DNA of 64,000 nucleotides from Siderastrea radians (taxonomy: Eukaryota > Cnidaria > Anthozoa > Scleractinia > Rhizangiidae), in contig OZ024890.1 in NCBI GenBank assembly GCA_964017195.1, positions 54,307,841 through 54,371,840 on the forward strand. The letters run 5' to 3'. A model generated the notes under the pieces. It ran no database searches. It saw nothing but the letters and a program-made list of their open reading frames with translations, and had not been told where the DNA came from. This document shows positions 11,401 through 23,486 of the stretch, in pieces (the first letter of the stretch is position 1; each line of letters begins with the position of its first letter). Both the position numbers and the translations under genes were made by a program.

Positions 11401-14400
11401 GCTCGAGACTAACATTTCAGCTTAGTAGCCTAGTGGCTAGTGAGAGGTTTGATTTCACTAGCCAAAATAAATTTTCACTAGCCAGACTTTTTGCATGATC
11501 TCATACTATGTTCAATATGTCTAATTTTTAGCCGAGTTAAGTACTGTAAACACGCCTCTCTGTAATCTCAAGAGTGAAGAACTTGAATGCTGACTATTCT
11601 TTCGAACAGTTAAAGATAAGTACTTTGTGCCTTCGGGGCAAATTGGCAGACGCGATGTAGTTCTCTTTTCCCTTTCAGTCAGATCATGATGAATAACTCG
11701 AGCAGTTAACCTTATATGAGCATGTCATTGTAGGGAGAAACGTTGGGAAGACAAGACTAACATTATATGAACGTTGTAAGGTACAGAGAAACCTCAAAAA
11801 AACAAGACTGATACAGCACTCAACACACATATGAAAAAACGTCTACAAGAGAGACTAGTAAATTATAAGCGTATTTAAGTGTGGAGAAAACATTGAACAG
11901 AAAAAACTAATAAAGGTTCGAACTTACTAAGGTATGGAGAAACGCTGAGAAGTCATATCAAACACGTTGGTTGCAAATGCACTACAGTAGGGAGAAACGC
12001 TGCCAGCGTACCAAGATACAGAGACTAATAAGATACCCAACTACTAACTTACGGAGAAACGTTGTTAGACCGAACTAATTCATAAGAATGTGTGTGACGT
12101 ACGGAAGAATGCCGAACAGACAAACTGAACTATTACAGTGGGACAATAAATTATGGAGAAACGTAAATGAGACAACTAAAATTGCACTAACGTACCGATA
12201 AACATTGAGAAGACAAGGCTTATACCGTATGAAAATACTAACGTACAGAGAAATGCTAAGCAGTGTCGACTTATCGTACGAGAGTACTCACACTGAAAAC
12301 CTTAGGAAGAGCAGAACAATGTCGTGCGGACGTGCTAATGTACAAAGAAACGTTGAGAAGGCTAGACCAATAAATCGACGACCCTTGTTACATACGGAGA
12401 AACATTGTGAAGACGTTACGTAGAGAGAAATGCTTGGAAGAGAAACTATTGTACGAACGTTTAAATTTATGGCAAAAAGTGGATAACAGAAGACTAAATA
12501 ATTGTGTGAACCTACTAACGTGTAGACGAATATCATATGAATGCACTAATGGACCTTTCAAGGAAACGTATCGTGAAACATTCTGAAGACGAATTTGTAG
12601 GGAAAATGTTTAGAGGACAACACAAGTGTCATACAAACATTATGATATCCTTTTACGGAATAAGTTTTAGTTTCTGCTCACTCAATTTGCTTTTGGGATC
12701 CGATCATCAGAAGCAATATTAAGTTGGGTTTCCATCCGGTGCTTTAGTGCTTTGAAATTTTCACTCCAAAACTTACTAGCCAAAACGGAATTTCTACTAG
12801 TCTGTGACTAGTTGGCTACCGTTAGTCTCGAGCCCTGACAGTCACATTTTGAGAACAGATAAGAACTTATTGATACTTTTGCTCCCAGGCTGACCCCATG
12901 AGAGAAAATTGGATTTGCAGTTATTCATATTTCAATTAAAAAGACGGCTCATGTCAGTTCAAAACAAAATGGTGCCCATTTTAGCATATTTTTACGATAC
13001 GAGATTTGATATTAATTTTCTCGAGAATGCTTGAGAATTTAATCACGGGGTCACTTGGGGAAGTGAATTAAAGTGAGATGTTTCAAATAGCGTTGAAAAT
13101 GTTACCGTGCTAAGAGTAGTTTTTTAGTAAATATTTTTTGCACTTATTGCTCAAACATTCAGCGGAATCCGTCTTTAGTTAATAGCTTTTGAAGAAGGAA
13201 ATTTATCTTAAATAACAAGCAGTGGCTGAGGTTTGTTGTGAGAGAGAAGAGGATGAATTTCATTCATAGTCCTTCCTACATTAATATGATTCATGACAAG
13301 AAAGCGGCTGCCTTCACTCGCCAAAGTAGCCAATGCTTTTCATGAGTGTTGGCGCTTACTAAACGGATTATTCTGACCTTGTGAAGAAACAACTGAATGT
13401 CCTGGGGACCCACAGTACTATGCAGCGTGTAAAGAGGACTTCCCCACTGGTTTTTTTGACACACGTCCTCTAATATCTGTGAACAGGAAACACAAAGACA
13501 ATCACTTAAGTCTGCTTTCACATCTTACAGTCCTTGGGTTCAAAAACTAAAGAGTCAAGGCTTACGTTGTTTACTGCAGTTCTACTTTTTAAGACTTGGG
13601 ACAAACCGCCAGAGTGACACCTTCAAATGAAATCTCTTGAATAGAAGTTACAAATTTTACCCCCAAAATGGTTAGGAGGTGAAAAAAAACTTTGTGCACG
13701 TGACACCCCGTACTATTGTTCCATGACATCCTTTGAAATGGCTTGAGAATCAGCCGGTTTAACACATCACTGATTTCACTCTCTCATTAGAAAAACACTA
13801 TCAGGAACAAAATATTGTTGACCACAGTAAGATTGCAGATCAGTAACTTTGAACTTGCTATGATAGAATTTTAACCCTTTCAGCCCTAAAAGTGATGAAA
13901 ATGAAGTTTCTCTTTACATTATCACTACTTGTTCAAACATCCAAGTGTTGAGAATAAAGAATTTGATCACCAAGGATGAGATGTCTTGATATCTAGACAA
14001 ATTCTTCTTACTAGTTCCATAAGAAATGTATGGAGAACAGTAAAGAGAATATGAATTTTGTATCAGAGTTTAAAGGCTTAACTCGCAGTTGCCACTCCTC
14101 CCCTCAGATAATATCAGTACTTTTTCAGATGTGTCCTGGGTCGAATTTTTTTCCAGGCAGGACCTCACCTCTGTCTGTGGGAACTCAGGTTACTGGGTGT
14201 CGAAATTCACTCATCACAATATCAAAGTTATCTTGTGGTCAAAAATAAGTCAAATATCCATATTTTTAATCTGACTCTTCAGGCACCAACAGTGAAATGA
14301 GCTGATTTTCAATCCACCTCAAAGGTCATTTGAGACCAATAGCATCTGCGCGTGGTTGTTTGTTCCAATTAACCGGCAGTGAGGCAACAGAATTCTGAAG

Positions 14401-17400
14401 TGAATGAGAGTGTTAAATTTCCCACCTGGGCTGGAGATTTGAGAGCATGTGGCTTCAAAGTCATGGGGTTTGTGGGAGTCAACTCCATTCCCGGCACCAG
14501 ATCAAACATGCGTTCCTAAAGCAACAACTGTAATTAAATCACTTATGTAACACCCTTATACTACCCATAATAAATTTTGCTCTTGCCTGGCTTTTGCTTT
14601 TGGTATTTCTGTACATCATTAAAATGTCGGAAAATGACACTGCAGATCAAGATTGATCTACTAATAAACTAGTTCTTTACTGCAATTTGCACGCTACTTC
14701 TTCTTAACCAGTAATTTAAAAAAAGTTGCATAATTTTTATCTTTTTTAAGCCTTTAATACAAAAGGCATCATCATATGCTACCACATATACATGTATAGC
14801 AAATTAAAGCACAATAGAAAGTTTAATCTCAGGATTTATTACGTTTTCCTTCCAAAGGTTTGTGGACAGTACACACTTTCTCAGTTTACCTTTTGTCAAT
14901 TACCTTCAGAATTGCTAGATATACCATGTACACTTTGCAGTCAACAGTTTTATTTTGCAGAAAACATTTTTTTCACAAGGAAACAAAATAATTGCTTTTT
15001 CCTTGTATTTAATTATTAATACAATGCTGCAAGCCACACTTTTGCTGCTTGCACAAGGTTTTTGGTATCTTTTTGGCAACTTTTTTTATGGCCTCCACGT
15101 GAATGGTCAATTTAAATGAAAGAGCTGTGAAAGACAGATTCATCAAGTTTCATGTTCACAATTGCAACTTCTTCTCTCATGATTCTAGGTTTTGTTTGGT
15201 CAGTTGAAATAAAAAAAACCATCAGAATGTTTGTCAGGGAGATTTGCAACAGCTTTCTAACACTAATAAAAAACTTGGTGGCAACCAAATGGCACTCAGC
15301 AATATAATTCATCAAAACAAAAAATATCTTTGTCAAGCCTATATAGTGAAACAGTTCTCAAGGATAACTTTAATGCAAGAAATTCTCTCCACTATTATTG
15401 TAACAAGTCTGTAGTTCCAGACAAGGAGAATTGTGAGTTCAACATATATATATATCTACCTCCTGTCTCCCTGCTCTCTTGCCATACCCCTCGCCATACC
15501 ATCCTGGCCTCATTGTGGGGTAGTAACCTCTGAAGCCATTGAATGGATAGCCACCACCAGGTGCCGGTAAATACAGGCCCTTATTTCCTGCAGCACGGCT
15601 ACCAGCAGCAGAGCGTCCTCGTCCTCTAGCCCGCACCATTCCAAAAGGAGGCCTGACACCACTAATAAAAACATTCAAAAAACTTGTCAACTAAAAAATT
15701 ACCAATTTTGTCATACATTGAAGCAACTCAGTAAACTATTACGACCAATTTTTCTTGGCCTAAAGAAAAACTCAGTCATTTTCTGTTACTTAAGGAGGCT
15801 CGCAACAGTTTTTTTGGCCTTGGGGTGTATCTTTTGAAGTCAAAATTTCGCATAGAAGATAAACTTTGATTTCCTTGATACTACACCACCTTTTCAAAAT
15901 ATGATCAAAGTTTATTTTCTCACTGGTTCCCTAGCAACAGCTGTCACCATAGCAACGGTAATGGACAACCCCTCATTTTAAATAATGTCGAATATCTCGA
16001 AAACTAGTCAGACACTTTACGACGAAACTTAAAATATTTGAACTACTCAACCTACACAACTTGTATGCGAAATTAGGGAAAAATCTGTAAGAGCGTTTTC
16101 ACGTAAATCATGATTCATTTTTTACGGGCTGATTTTGGTCATTCCTGCAATTGTCTCCAATATTTCAAGAAAGATAAAACTTAACACTTTCTCTTTTCAG
16201 TTGAAGGATCTTTTATGATATCAAAACATTCTTAATGTACATTGAGCTTCCTAGGTGGCTGCGATTTTAAGATATTTATATTTAAAAACTGCTAAAATGC
16301 AGTACAAATCAGCCAAAAAGTCCGTAATTTGCATAAGTAGAAATATTTCTAAACTGCCCTTACAGATTTTTCTCCTAAGTTGATTGACGTTAGAATAATA
16401 ATTCTTTTTGATGTTCCATTAAGTTTTAGGCTGAATAAACATTTCTGTTATCAGATAAGAAGGCTGAATCTTGGTCAAGTTTCAGTCGTTATTAACTTTC
16501 AACGAGCAACAATTTTATTTCATTTTTTGCTGGTCTATTTCTCGGTTATTCACGTGCAATGAATATTAATACATGCTGCGCTTGTGTCCTCTCGTGCGTT
16601 TATAATTCTTTCTCATAATAATAAAAAAATATTCGTCTTCTGAGCTTGTTTCTCGTCATTTTTCGGCCCCAGTGTAACGCCATCGTGGGCGTTAACATGT
16701 ATGCAATCCGTAATTAAAAAACCTAACACCTCAGTCAGTATTTAAAGAACAATGGCAAAGAGTCTCCAGGAAGAAGCTCAGAAGATGAAAATTTTTTATT
16801 GTTATGAGAAGAAATTATAAATGCATGAGAGGACACAAGCACAGCGTGTATAAATATTCAGTGCACGTGAATAACCGTGAAATAGACCAGGAAAATCAAA
16901 ATAACACTGTTGCTCGTTGAAAGTTAAAAACGACTGAAACCTGACCGAGATTCAGCCTTCTTATCTAATAAACGAAAGGTTTATTCAGCCTAAAACTTGC
17001 TGGAACATAAAAAAGAATTATCATTCTAACGTCAATCAATTTAAGAGAAAAATCTGTAAGTGCAGTTTAGAAATATTTCTATTTATGCAAATTACGGACT
17101 TTTTGGCTGATTTGTACTGCATTTTAGCAGTTTTTAAATATAAATATCTTAAAATCGCAGCCACCTAGGAAGCTCAATGTACATTAAGAATGTTTTGATA
17201 TCATAAAAGATCCTTCAACTGAAAAGGGAAAGTGTTAAGCTTTATCTTTCTTGAAATATTGGAGAAAATTGCAGGAATGACCAAAATCAGCCCGTAAAAA
17301 ATGAATCATGATTTACGTGAAAACGCTCTTACAGATTTTTCCGTAATTTCGCATACAAGTTGTATAGGTTGAGTAGTTCAAATAGTTCAAGTTTCGTCGT

Positions 17401-20400
17401 AAAGTGTCTGACTAGTTTTCGAGATATTCGACATTATTTAAAATGAGGGTTTGTCCATTACCGTTGCTATGGTGACAGCTGTTGCTAGGGAACCAGTGAG
17501 AAAATAAACTTTGATCATATTTTGAAAAGGTGGTGTAGCATCAAGGAAATCGAAGTTTATCTTCTATGCGAAATTTTGACTTCAAAAGATACACTCTGGG
17601 CCAAAAAAACTGTTGCAAGCCTCCTTAAAAACTCAGTCAGTTACCTTTGAGCAACTAATTATTGCGAACATGTTCACAGCCCACCATGTGAACTGTGTTT
17701 CACTGTAATTCTACAGATATCACTGGATACTTGAATGTTTCTTGCATACACACGTGCTGGTGTCAGAAGTAATGGGAAAAACAAAATAACTGGAAAAATT
17801 CAGTGTAGAAATGTTTGCAAACTTCGACAAGCTACAATCGTAACTACTTAGATGGTACCACTAGTGATGCAAAACAAATGTTAATCAATTTGTATGAACA
17901 TGATGTACAACAAAAAATTTTCGTTTCATTGTCTGCTTCTTTTAAACATAGTGATTGGCTTCCATTTCTTATAATAATTACAGAGAGACACTCCTACTTC
18001 TTACCCCATTCCTGATGTCACTGGAGATCCATACATGAAGTACTGACTGCTGTAAGCTGGGAAGCCATATGTTGCAGAGTTTGCAGGGTAGTCATAGGGT
18101 GTATAGCTTGGGTACGTCGTCGTACTCATCAAAGCCTTTGCTGCTGCCTTGGCTTGCCGATGGTCTTTGTCGACAGGCTTTGCAAGAGTTACCTCAATCT
18201 CATTTCCATCAAGTTCTTTGCCTGGATAAAAGAAAGCATTTGCCAAGTTGATGTTGCTCTTCAGAATACTGCCATCAAGGTCAAGTCAAGTTTTGTTATT
18301 TCACACTTACACACAGTACACAATTATGTAACCATCCACAACTAGCAAGTGCTAATCATGTGATTATGAACAGAAATTAAGGTTCACCGTACAACATTAA
18401 TCACTTAGTGTTACAAACTAGTAACCTTAGTACCTCAGAACCTCAGAAAAAAAAGAAAAACAAGAAACAAGTTGTGTTTTGAGGGAGGTGAGATTCAACA
18501 ATCATTTGTAAGTGGTAGGCAGCAGTGCACTTGCTACAAATGGTTTTCCTGACAGTTAATGTTGACATGGTTATCAAGAACAACTACACTCTTACCAAGA
18601 CTTTCCGCGGTAACACACATCGGAAAATTGCTCAAATTAAGAATCACAAAACAAGTGACAATAAGGCATTTGGGACCTGAGCTGTCAATGTTCCTAACTT
18701 GCAGAGAAATCAAACTTGGCTTACGAAACCTTGCATCTACCATCCGAGTTACCAAGCCAAGATGGGTACAATTTATAGCTCAGCTGGTAGGCCAGTGGAC
18801 TAGTAACTAGAAGGTCACCAGTTTGAATCCCATCTGAACTGCTGAATTTATCTGCATGGCATATTCCACTTTTATGATTTACCTATTAAAAGATGATTTT
18901 AATTCAAGGGTTTTAACTTTTGCCTCCTTTTCCACCTTTTCTCCCAAGGAAAGGGAGAAGGACCTAACCCCCAAGAATTGAAGCAATCATGGCTATGTCT
19001 CACGTGCAAAGTTTTCAGTCAATTTTTTTTCTCTTTGGTGTATTATTTTATTATTTTTTAAAAAACAAACAAAGTGTCTGCACTGGCTTAACATTAAATA
19101 AAATTCCCAGAAATGTGGTTGTTATCTTTGCAATATTTTATTATCCTAAGCAGTTATCACAAAATAAATGCCTTGACTATCTTTTGTTTTTTTTCTTAGT
19201 TGATTGAAATTGAAGTTAAAACTTTTTTCACCCAAACTACAAAAAATACCCTTGTATACTTGTGTTCTTACAACGTGGTTGTTGGGTTTTTTTTTTGGGG
19301 GGGGGATAGTTATTACTTTGACATTTTGCACTATTCTCCATCATACTTGCTTGTATTTGTGTGCAACTGTTGCTTTACCATTTATTACTTTCTTGACATA
19401 AAATGTCATTTTGTATTTTTGTGTGGCTGTTTTTTTCACCTTTTTCATTATTTTCCTGGAGTTTTTGCATTTTTGTGCAGCTGCAGTTATTTTTGTTTGA
19501 GTCATTACTTTTCTCAGCTTTATAGACCATACTCATACTTTTTATATTTGCATATTTGAGTGGTTGCTATATTTTGGTTGACATTTTGGACAATTCTCCA
19601 ACTATTTTCATTTGCAATTTCTTTCTAGATTTGACTTTAATTTTAATAAATTATTGGCTATGTTCTTGACATTTGCACAGCTATCAGCCTTTAATAATTT
19701 AAAGTATTTCACCTTAGATTTGCTATTTCTACATTATCACTACACATGCATTTGTAAAATTATTTTCTGACACTTATGCAACCCCCTTTTTACTTTTATA
19801 CATCCACTAAGTCATTGAATTACAACTTCCACTAATATTTATTTTCTGCCACTCCTCTAGTAGAAAGTGTGTGTAACTTTGCTGCTCGAATTGTGCCTTA
19901 GTTGCCCGTGTTCCAAATGTGAGCAAATTATAAAACAGTAAGGGTTTAAGCATGGCAATAACATCTACAACAGCCCTTTTAAAGCAGCTGTTGACTGACA
20001 AATTACAGAAAGCAAATCAATAAACAAGTCACCTACAACTTGCCACCAGAAAAGAGGTATTGCACAGTAACTTAAAAAATTAACAGTATGTGGCACAACA
20101 GGTCTGTTGTCACAGAACTGGGCAAGCCAATATTAAAGTAAATAACGTGACAACACCGAACACTAGGTTGCTCATAATGTTTACCTCTGGACGTCGTAAG
20201 TACACTTAATGAAATAAGGGCATAACAGCAGAAAGAGAACCACTGGTGTTACCTCACATACTTAAATTGTAAATTATTTTTTAGTTGTCATGCGAACAAT
20301 GATGAAAAAATTAAGGAGTTTGGAAAGGGAAATTACAAATAGCTGCTGTAGTCTGATATTTTTGTAACATCTGACTCATTTGTTTAAAACTGAGTTATAA

Positions 20401-23400
20401 AGACCATTCACTATGTAGTCCACTCAAAACTAAAACACTCTTAAACCCTAAAATGTAAAGTAAACAAATTTGCTGGTACCAGAAAAAAACACAGAGTGAT
20501 TGTTACATATGTTGCTCTTTTTTTTGTTGTAAAGTGAATGGAAAACAAGTTCTAAGCATAGCACCTCAAATAAAGGTAATCTTGGCAAAAACAAGCATCA
20601 CTGTGAGAACATTATCATGAATAAACTTAGCCTCAGAAATAGCTTAGAACCCATTATGTCTGGCATCAGAAAAAAACAAGAAAGTGTTACATTTAATTTG
20701 CCTTTAAAAAAAAGAGAAACAAAAAAATTTCCTTCTGCTTTGATCTGCTAAAAACAGGGTGAACTAAAAGCACTTAATTTTTAAACACTTTTTTTTAAAC
20801 TCAAAGTAATGAAACGATTAAAATCCTGCAGTTGAAGGAACGTTTTTACCTTCTACATCTACAAGCATTCAAGGATTCTCTGCGTTTAATTCAGAAGCAG
20901 TACATAATCGATCCAAAATGAGATCTTAAATAGAGCAGTTGCAATTACTTGATTAACCCCAGAAAAGACCCAAACTGTTTGGACACAATGAGATGCTAAA
21001 AGAAATCAGGATCACAAGCCAACCGGTAACAGCCTGGAAGGAAAAAATTATCCTTGGATACACCAGAAACACGACAGCGGAAAATTTCTCAAGGTCAAGT
21101 CTAAATATGGCAAAAATTAATCTCAAATGTGTGAAAAATGAAACGGGAGGTACAGGAAAGGATCTATTATTAGCGGCATGGGTGCGAGATAGAGTTACGT
21201 GTATCACTTGTGACAAAAAGGCTTCCGGTGTGTTGAAGTTCGATCGAGTAGGTCGTAATATTTCAAAACACAAAACTGCAGCCAGGAAATTACATAAATG
21301 AAAATAATTACAATCAGTTATAACAAAGTATGCCAGCACTACGCAGTTTGAATTACTTTTAAACAAGACGTTTGATTACACGAAACGATTAAACCGCCAT
21401 GGGAGTTTTTTCATTCAAGAAAGTATAACGCTGGCTAGATTTCACTAATCTCTAGTTCCCAATTCAAGGCGCTACATTGCTCCAGGAAGAGAAAACAGTA
21501 ACAAATCACTGAATTTACTCTACTGCTTAAGATTACAATTTTAGAGTGGTTTACGCTACTGGCCGACAGCACGGAAAGATCAAAATGTTGGACCTCCAGT
21601 TAGAAATAACATCTGGATCAAATGACCCAAAAACATAAACACAAGGCACGTTCTGAAGTGGAGTGTTCGATTTCACAATTCGCATCACTAGGGTAACTGA
21701 TAAAAAGGAAAACACACGCTAACTACAAAAACTTCAAGCTGCTAACAGACAAGCAAGAGCGCTTATTCTACTTTAATCTACCCTTAGAATTGTTTTTCTT
21801 TCCTCGAACTGCAAAAGGAAGCGATCAAAGGCTCGGCATTTACAAGACACAACATTGAAAGCCGCTTCGCGCGGCCAAATCGATCCCCCGGGAAATTTTT
21901 TCGCAACACCGCGAAGAAACAAAAGTTGGTAAATCAAGTGTGAAATTTTACATTTAACTCTAACAATGGAAAACAGAAAACAATTGATTCTGGTTACTAG
22001 AACGAAGCGGGTTTCCGTTGACATACCGCGGGGAATGCATTCACTAGCTTAAAAAAAACCCTCCTTGTACCTGTAAGAAGTTATCGATCCACAAAACATA
22101 AACATGAAACTTTTATTACCGTTCATGGCTTCCAAGGCCGCCCTTGCTTGCTCCTTGGTTCGAAAGTGAATAAAGCTATAGTCTTTGATCTTCTTCACGC
22201 GCTCTACCTCCCCAAATTTGCTGAAGACTTTTTCTATGGTATCTTCAGTCGTGCTTAATAGAAGGTTTCGGGCGTAGAGAACTTTCACCTTGAAAACAAA
22301 GCGAAAATAAAAAAGAATTAAATCGATATCTTGCGGTTCTATTGAAGTACAGCGGCTGCTTAAAGCTTTTGCATTACATCGCACCCCCGACATAATCGTC
22401 GTTAAACGACAAAAGACTGCAAAGAGTAACTAATTACTTCAATAAAAAGCTAATGCTTAACAACGACAAAGACAAGCTTCGTTGAACAAAGGAAGTGAAA
22501 TAACACGACATCAACAAATAAACTTCTCTACACGACGCTGAACATAACATAAAGAAGCACCGACTGTGTTGCTATAAACTCCTGCAAGGGCTAAATCTAA
22601 ATAAACGCAGGGTTTATACGCTAAAACTAAACGAAGAAAAAGCAACGAAAGCTCGGAGATATCGCAAGCACCCTTCGCGATTGGGGGAGGGGCCACATTT
22701 GGGTAACGATGTATTTCAGTCGTAAATAAATCTCACCTGATCCATAATTTCTTCGTCGACTTCTTGCTCCGGTTCAGCCCAATCCACAGCAATCTGATGC
22801 CCCCAGAGCTGAATTTTACCTGTCATAAGTTTTCTCCTCGCCATTGCAGCATCGCGGTGCGTACTGTACTCAACAAACGCAAAGCCACGGTTCTTCGTCT
22901 TGTCTTGAGCCGAGGGGTAAACAATTACATCCACGACGTTGTCTGTAACTTTAAGCATTTCAGTCATGATTTCGTCCTTCTTAACCTTCTTGGGGATGCC
23001 TCCTACGAATAATCGGCAATTATCCACCGAGCTGCAAACCCCGATACATTTTCCCTTGCGAATTTCGTAATTGTTCAGAGTCTTGACACTTTTCTTCGCG
23101 TCTTCCTTATTAGTGTAAACAACGAACGCGTAGCCGCGATTTTGTCCGTTGAAATCCATCATGAGTCGGACTTCGTAGATTTTGCCTAAAGCCTCAAATA
23201 CAGGAACCAATTCATCCTCGTACAAATCTCGAGGAACTTTTCCTACGAAAACTTCGCAGCCACGTGGAGGGGGAGGTGCATCCCAGGACGGAGGAGGCCC
23301 ATATCTTCGTTGGCCATTGAATTGACGGATCGGATATTTCGTTCTCTCCATCAGCTCGCGTAGAGCTGCTTCTTTAGGCGTCCCTGCAACTCCGTCTGTG

Positions 23401-23486
23401 CTGCGTTCGGAGCCCTCATCGATCTTCGTTGCCATTTCTTCTCCCATCTGAGAGCCCCGTTCCGCTAGCGAATTCACAGTCATCAC
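8198..23486 (-). CDS. A1CF: A1CF-family RNA-binding protein (three RRMs and C-terminal dsRBD-like module), nine coding exons
   Basis: Coding exons in transcript order: 22737-23486, 22120-22288, 18005-18221, 15460-15661, 14426-14515, 13378-13476, 11056-11173, 10874-10966, 8198-8445. Every junction is GT-AG and every phase fits, giving 661 residues. RRM1 is about 77-152 (RNP1 RGYAFVVY), RRM2 157-236 (NRGFAFVEY), RRM3 251-323 ([15 protein letters not shown]). An Arg/Gly-rich stretch follows near 382-400. [12 protein letters not shown] is at about 452, and a dsRBD-like module covers 477-547 ([12 protein letters not shown] to [13 protein letters not shown]). The order and wording match vertebrate APOBEC1 complementation factor, which binds AU-rich mRNA and supports C-to-U editing and mRNA regulation. 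RBM46 and RBM47 are close paralogues, so this may be a co-orthologue of all three. An editing role in a cnidarian is not implied. The start at 23486 is the first ATG of the frame; a 5' UTR exon is possible. Confidence 0.88.
8691..10481. mobile_element. 1.8-kb non-autonomous DNA element with TTAA ends, in the exon 8-9 intron
   Basis: TTAAGGTGTTACAATTGGCT at 8691 is mirrored at the right end (AGCCAATTGTACCACCTTAA, ending at 10481), giving TIRs of about 23 bp flanked by TTAA. The interior has no credible ORF. It includes an inverted pair TGACTTAGCCGCA / TTGCGGCTAAGTCA at about 10092 and 10193. TTAA targets are typical of piggyBac; the assignment is tentative. Confidence 0.6.
10874..10966 (-). 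CDS. A1CF: A1CF-like exon 8: Thr/Ala/Pro-rich tail
   Basis: Acceptor TTTTTTACAG, donor GTAGGT, 93 nt. The phase from exon 7 selects the frame reading [15 protein letters not shown]; one alternative frame stops at once. Low sequence constraint is typical of this tail. Confidence 0.8.
11056..11173 (-). CDS. A1CF: A1CF-like exon 7: dsRBD second half
   Basis: Acceptor CCATTACAG, donor GTATGT, 118 nt, ending in phase 1. It encodes FTPPKL-like [20 protein letters not shown] followed by [11 protein letters not shown], the C-terminal helix of the module. Confidence 0.88.
11397..12837. mobile_element. 1.44-kb element with CAGGGCTCGAGACTAAC termini, in the exon 6-7 intron
   Basis: CAGGGCTCGAGACTAAC at 11397-11413 is exactly inverted at 12821-12837. 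Subterminal CTAGCC/GGCTAG words occur at both ends. Flanks ACGGTC and ACAGTC are similar but not a clean 8-bp duplication. CAGGG-type termini are common in hAT-derived non-autonomous elements. No transposase ORF. Confidence 0.7.
11700..12620. repeat. Degenerate tandem array (GGAGAAACGTTGAGAAGACAA type)
   Basis: The interior of the surrounding element is a run of about 15-20 diverged units with the phrases GTACGGAGAAACGTTGAGAAGA and CAAGACTAATA, spaced roughly 50-70 bp. Conserved GAGAAAC alternates with variable sequence. No ORF. Confidence 0.65.
13378..13476 (-). CDS. A1CF: A1CF-like exon 6: dsRBD first half
   Basis: A 99-nt exon, phase 0 at both ends (acceptor TGTTCACAG, donor GTCAGA). It encodes [20 protein letters not shown] and IQLFLHK, the first helix and strands of the dsRBD-like module. 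Confidence 0.88.
14426..14515 (-). CDS. A1CF: A1CF-like exon 5: LVPGMELTP block
   Basis: A 90-nt exon, phase 0 at both ends (acceptor GCTTTAG, donor GTGGGA). It encodes 30 residues including [20 protein letters not shown], a block conserved before the dsRBD in A1CF. Confidence 0.85.
15460..15661 (-). CDS. A1CF: A1CF-like exon 4: RG-rich linker
   Basis: Acceptor TTTTTATTAG, donor GTAGAT, 202 nt. It encodes [17 protein letters not shown] and Gly/Tyr-rich sequence ending GRQE in phase 0. The donor is the one that keeps the frame into exon 5. Confidence 0.85.
15790..17628. mobile_element. 1.84-kb fold-back element with arms of about 850 bp, in the exon 3-4 intron
   Basis: Sequence from TTAAGGAGGCTCGCAACAG (15790) to about 16645 is mirrored, with few mismatches, from about 16775 to CTGTTGCAAGCCTCCTTAA (17628). 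The unique centre is only about 130 bp. Flanks carry AAAAACTCAGTCA on both sides (about 15765 and 17628). The arms contain no coding sequence. Confidence 0.8.
18005..18221 (-). CDS. A1CF: A1CF-like exon 3: end of RRM3 and Tyr/Pro-rich linker
   Basis: Acceptor TTTATCCAG, donor GTAAGA, 217 nt. The first bases complete the Asn-Gly-Lys junction, then [11 protein letters not shown] closes RRM3. A Tyr-, Pro- and Ala-rich stretch follows. Confidence 0.9.
18761..18840 (+). repeat. tRNA-derived SINE head
   Basis: GATGGGT at 18761 pairs with CCCATC at 18829-18834 as an acceptor stem. A-box-like TAGCTCAGCTGGTAGG and B-box-like GGTCACCAGTTTGAATCC are well placed. The anticodon arm (around CTAGTAA) is poorly paired, so this is a SINE promoter region or tRNA pseudogene, not a working tRNA. 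Confidence 0.55.
18841..22119. other. Intron 2 of the A1CF-like gene, no further gene
   Basis: T-rich and low-complexity sequence (19000-19800) including a T/G run near 19282-19307, then ordinary AT-rich intron. Open frames here have biased composition and no family similarity. Confidence 0.45.
22120..22288 (-). CDS. A1CF: A1CF-like exon 2: most of RRM3
   Basis: Acceptor TTTTCAAG, donor GTAATA, 169 nt, ending in phase 1 after ATGAACG. It encodes [16 protein letters not shown] and the rest of RRM3 up to EAMN. Confidence 0.9.
22737..23486 (-). CDS. A1CF: A1CF-like exon 1: RRM1 and RRM2
   Basis: 250 codons from ATG at 23486 to MDQ, then donor GTGAGA (phase 0). It holds the Pro-rich lead-in [16 protein letters not shown] and two full RRMs with intact RNP motifs. 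Confidence 0.9.

Noticed and set aside
18761..18840. Functional tRNA gene
   Set aside because: The acceptor stem and both promoter boxes are present, but the anticodon stem does not pair, and downstream sequence fits a SINE.
19200..19560. 119-codon plus-strand ORF
   Set aside because: T-rich low-complexity intron sequence gives a Phe/Tyr/Cys-biased frame.
20953..21366. 137-codon minus-strand ORF overlapped by a 102-codon plus-strand ORF
   Set aside because: It lies inside an A1CF-like intron. Neither frame resembles a known family and neither has convincing splice context.
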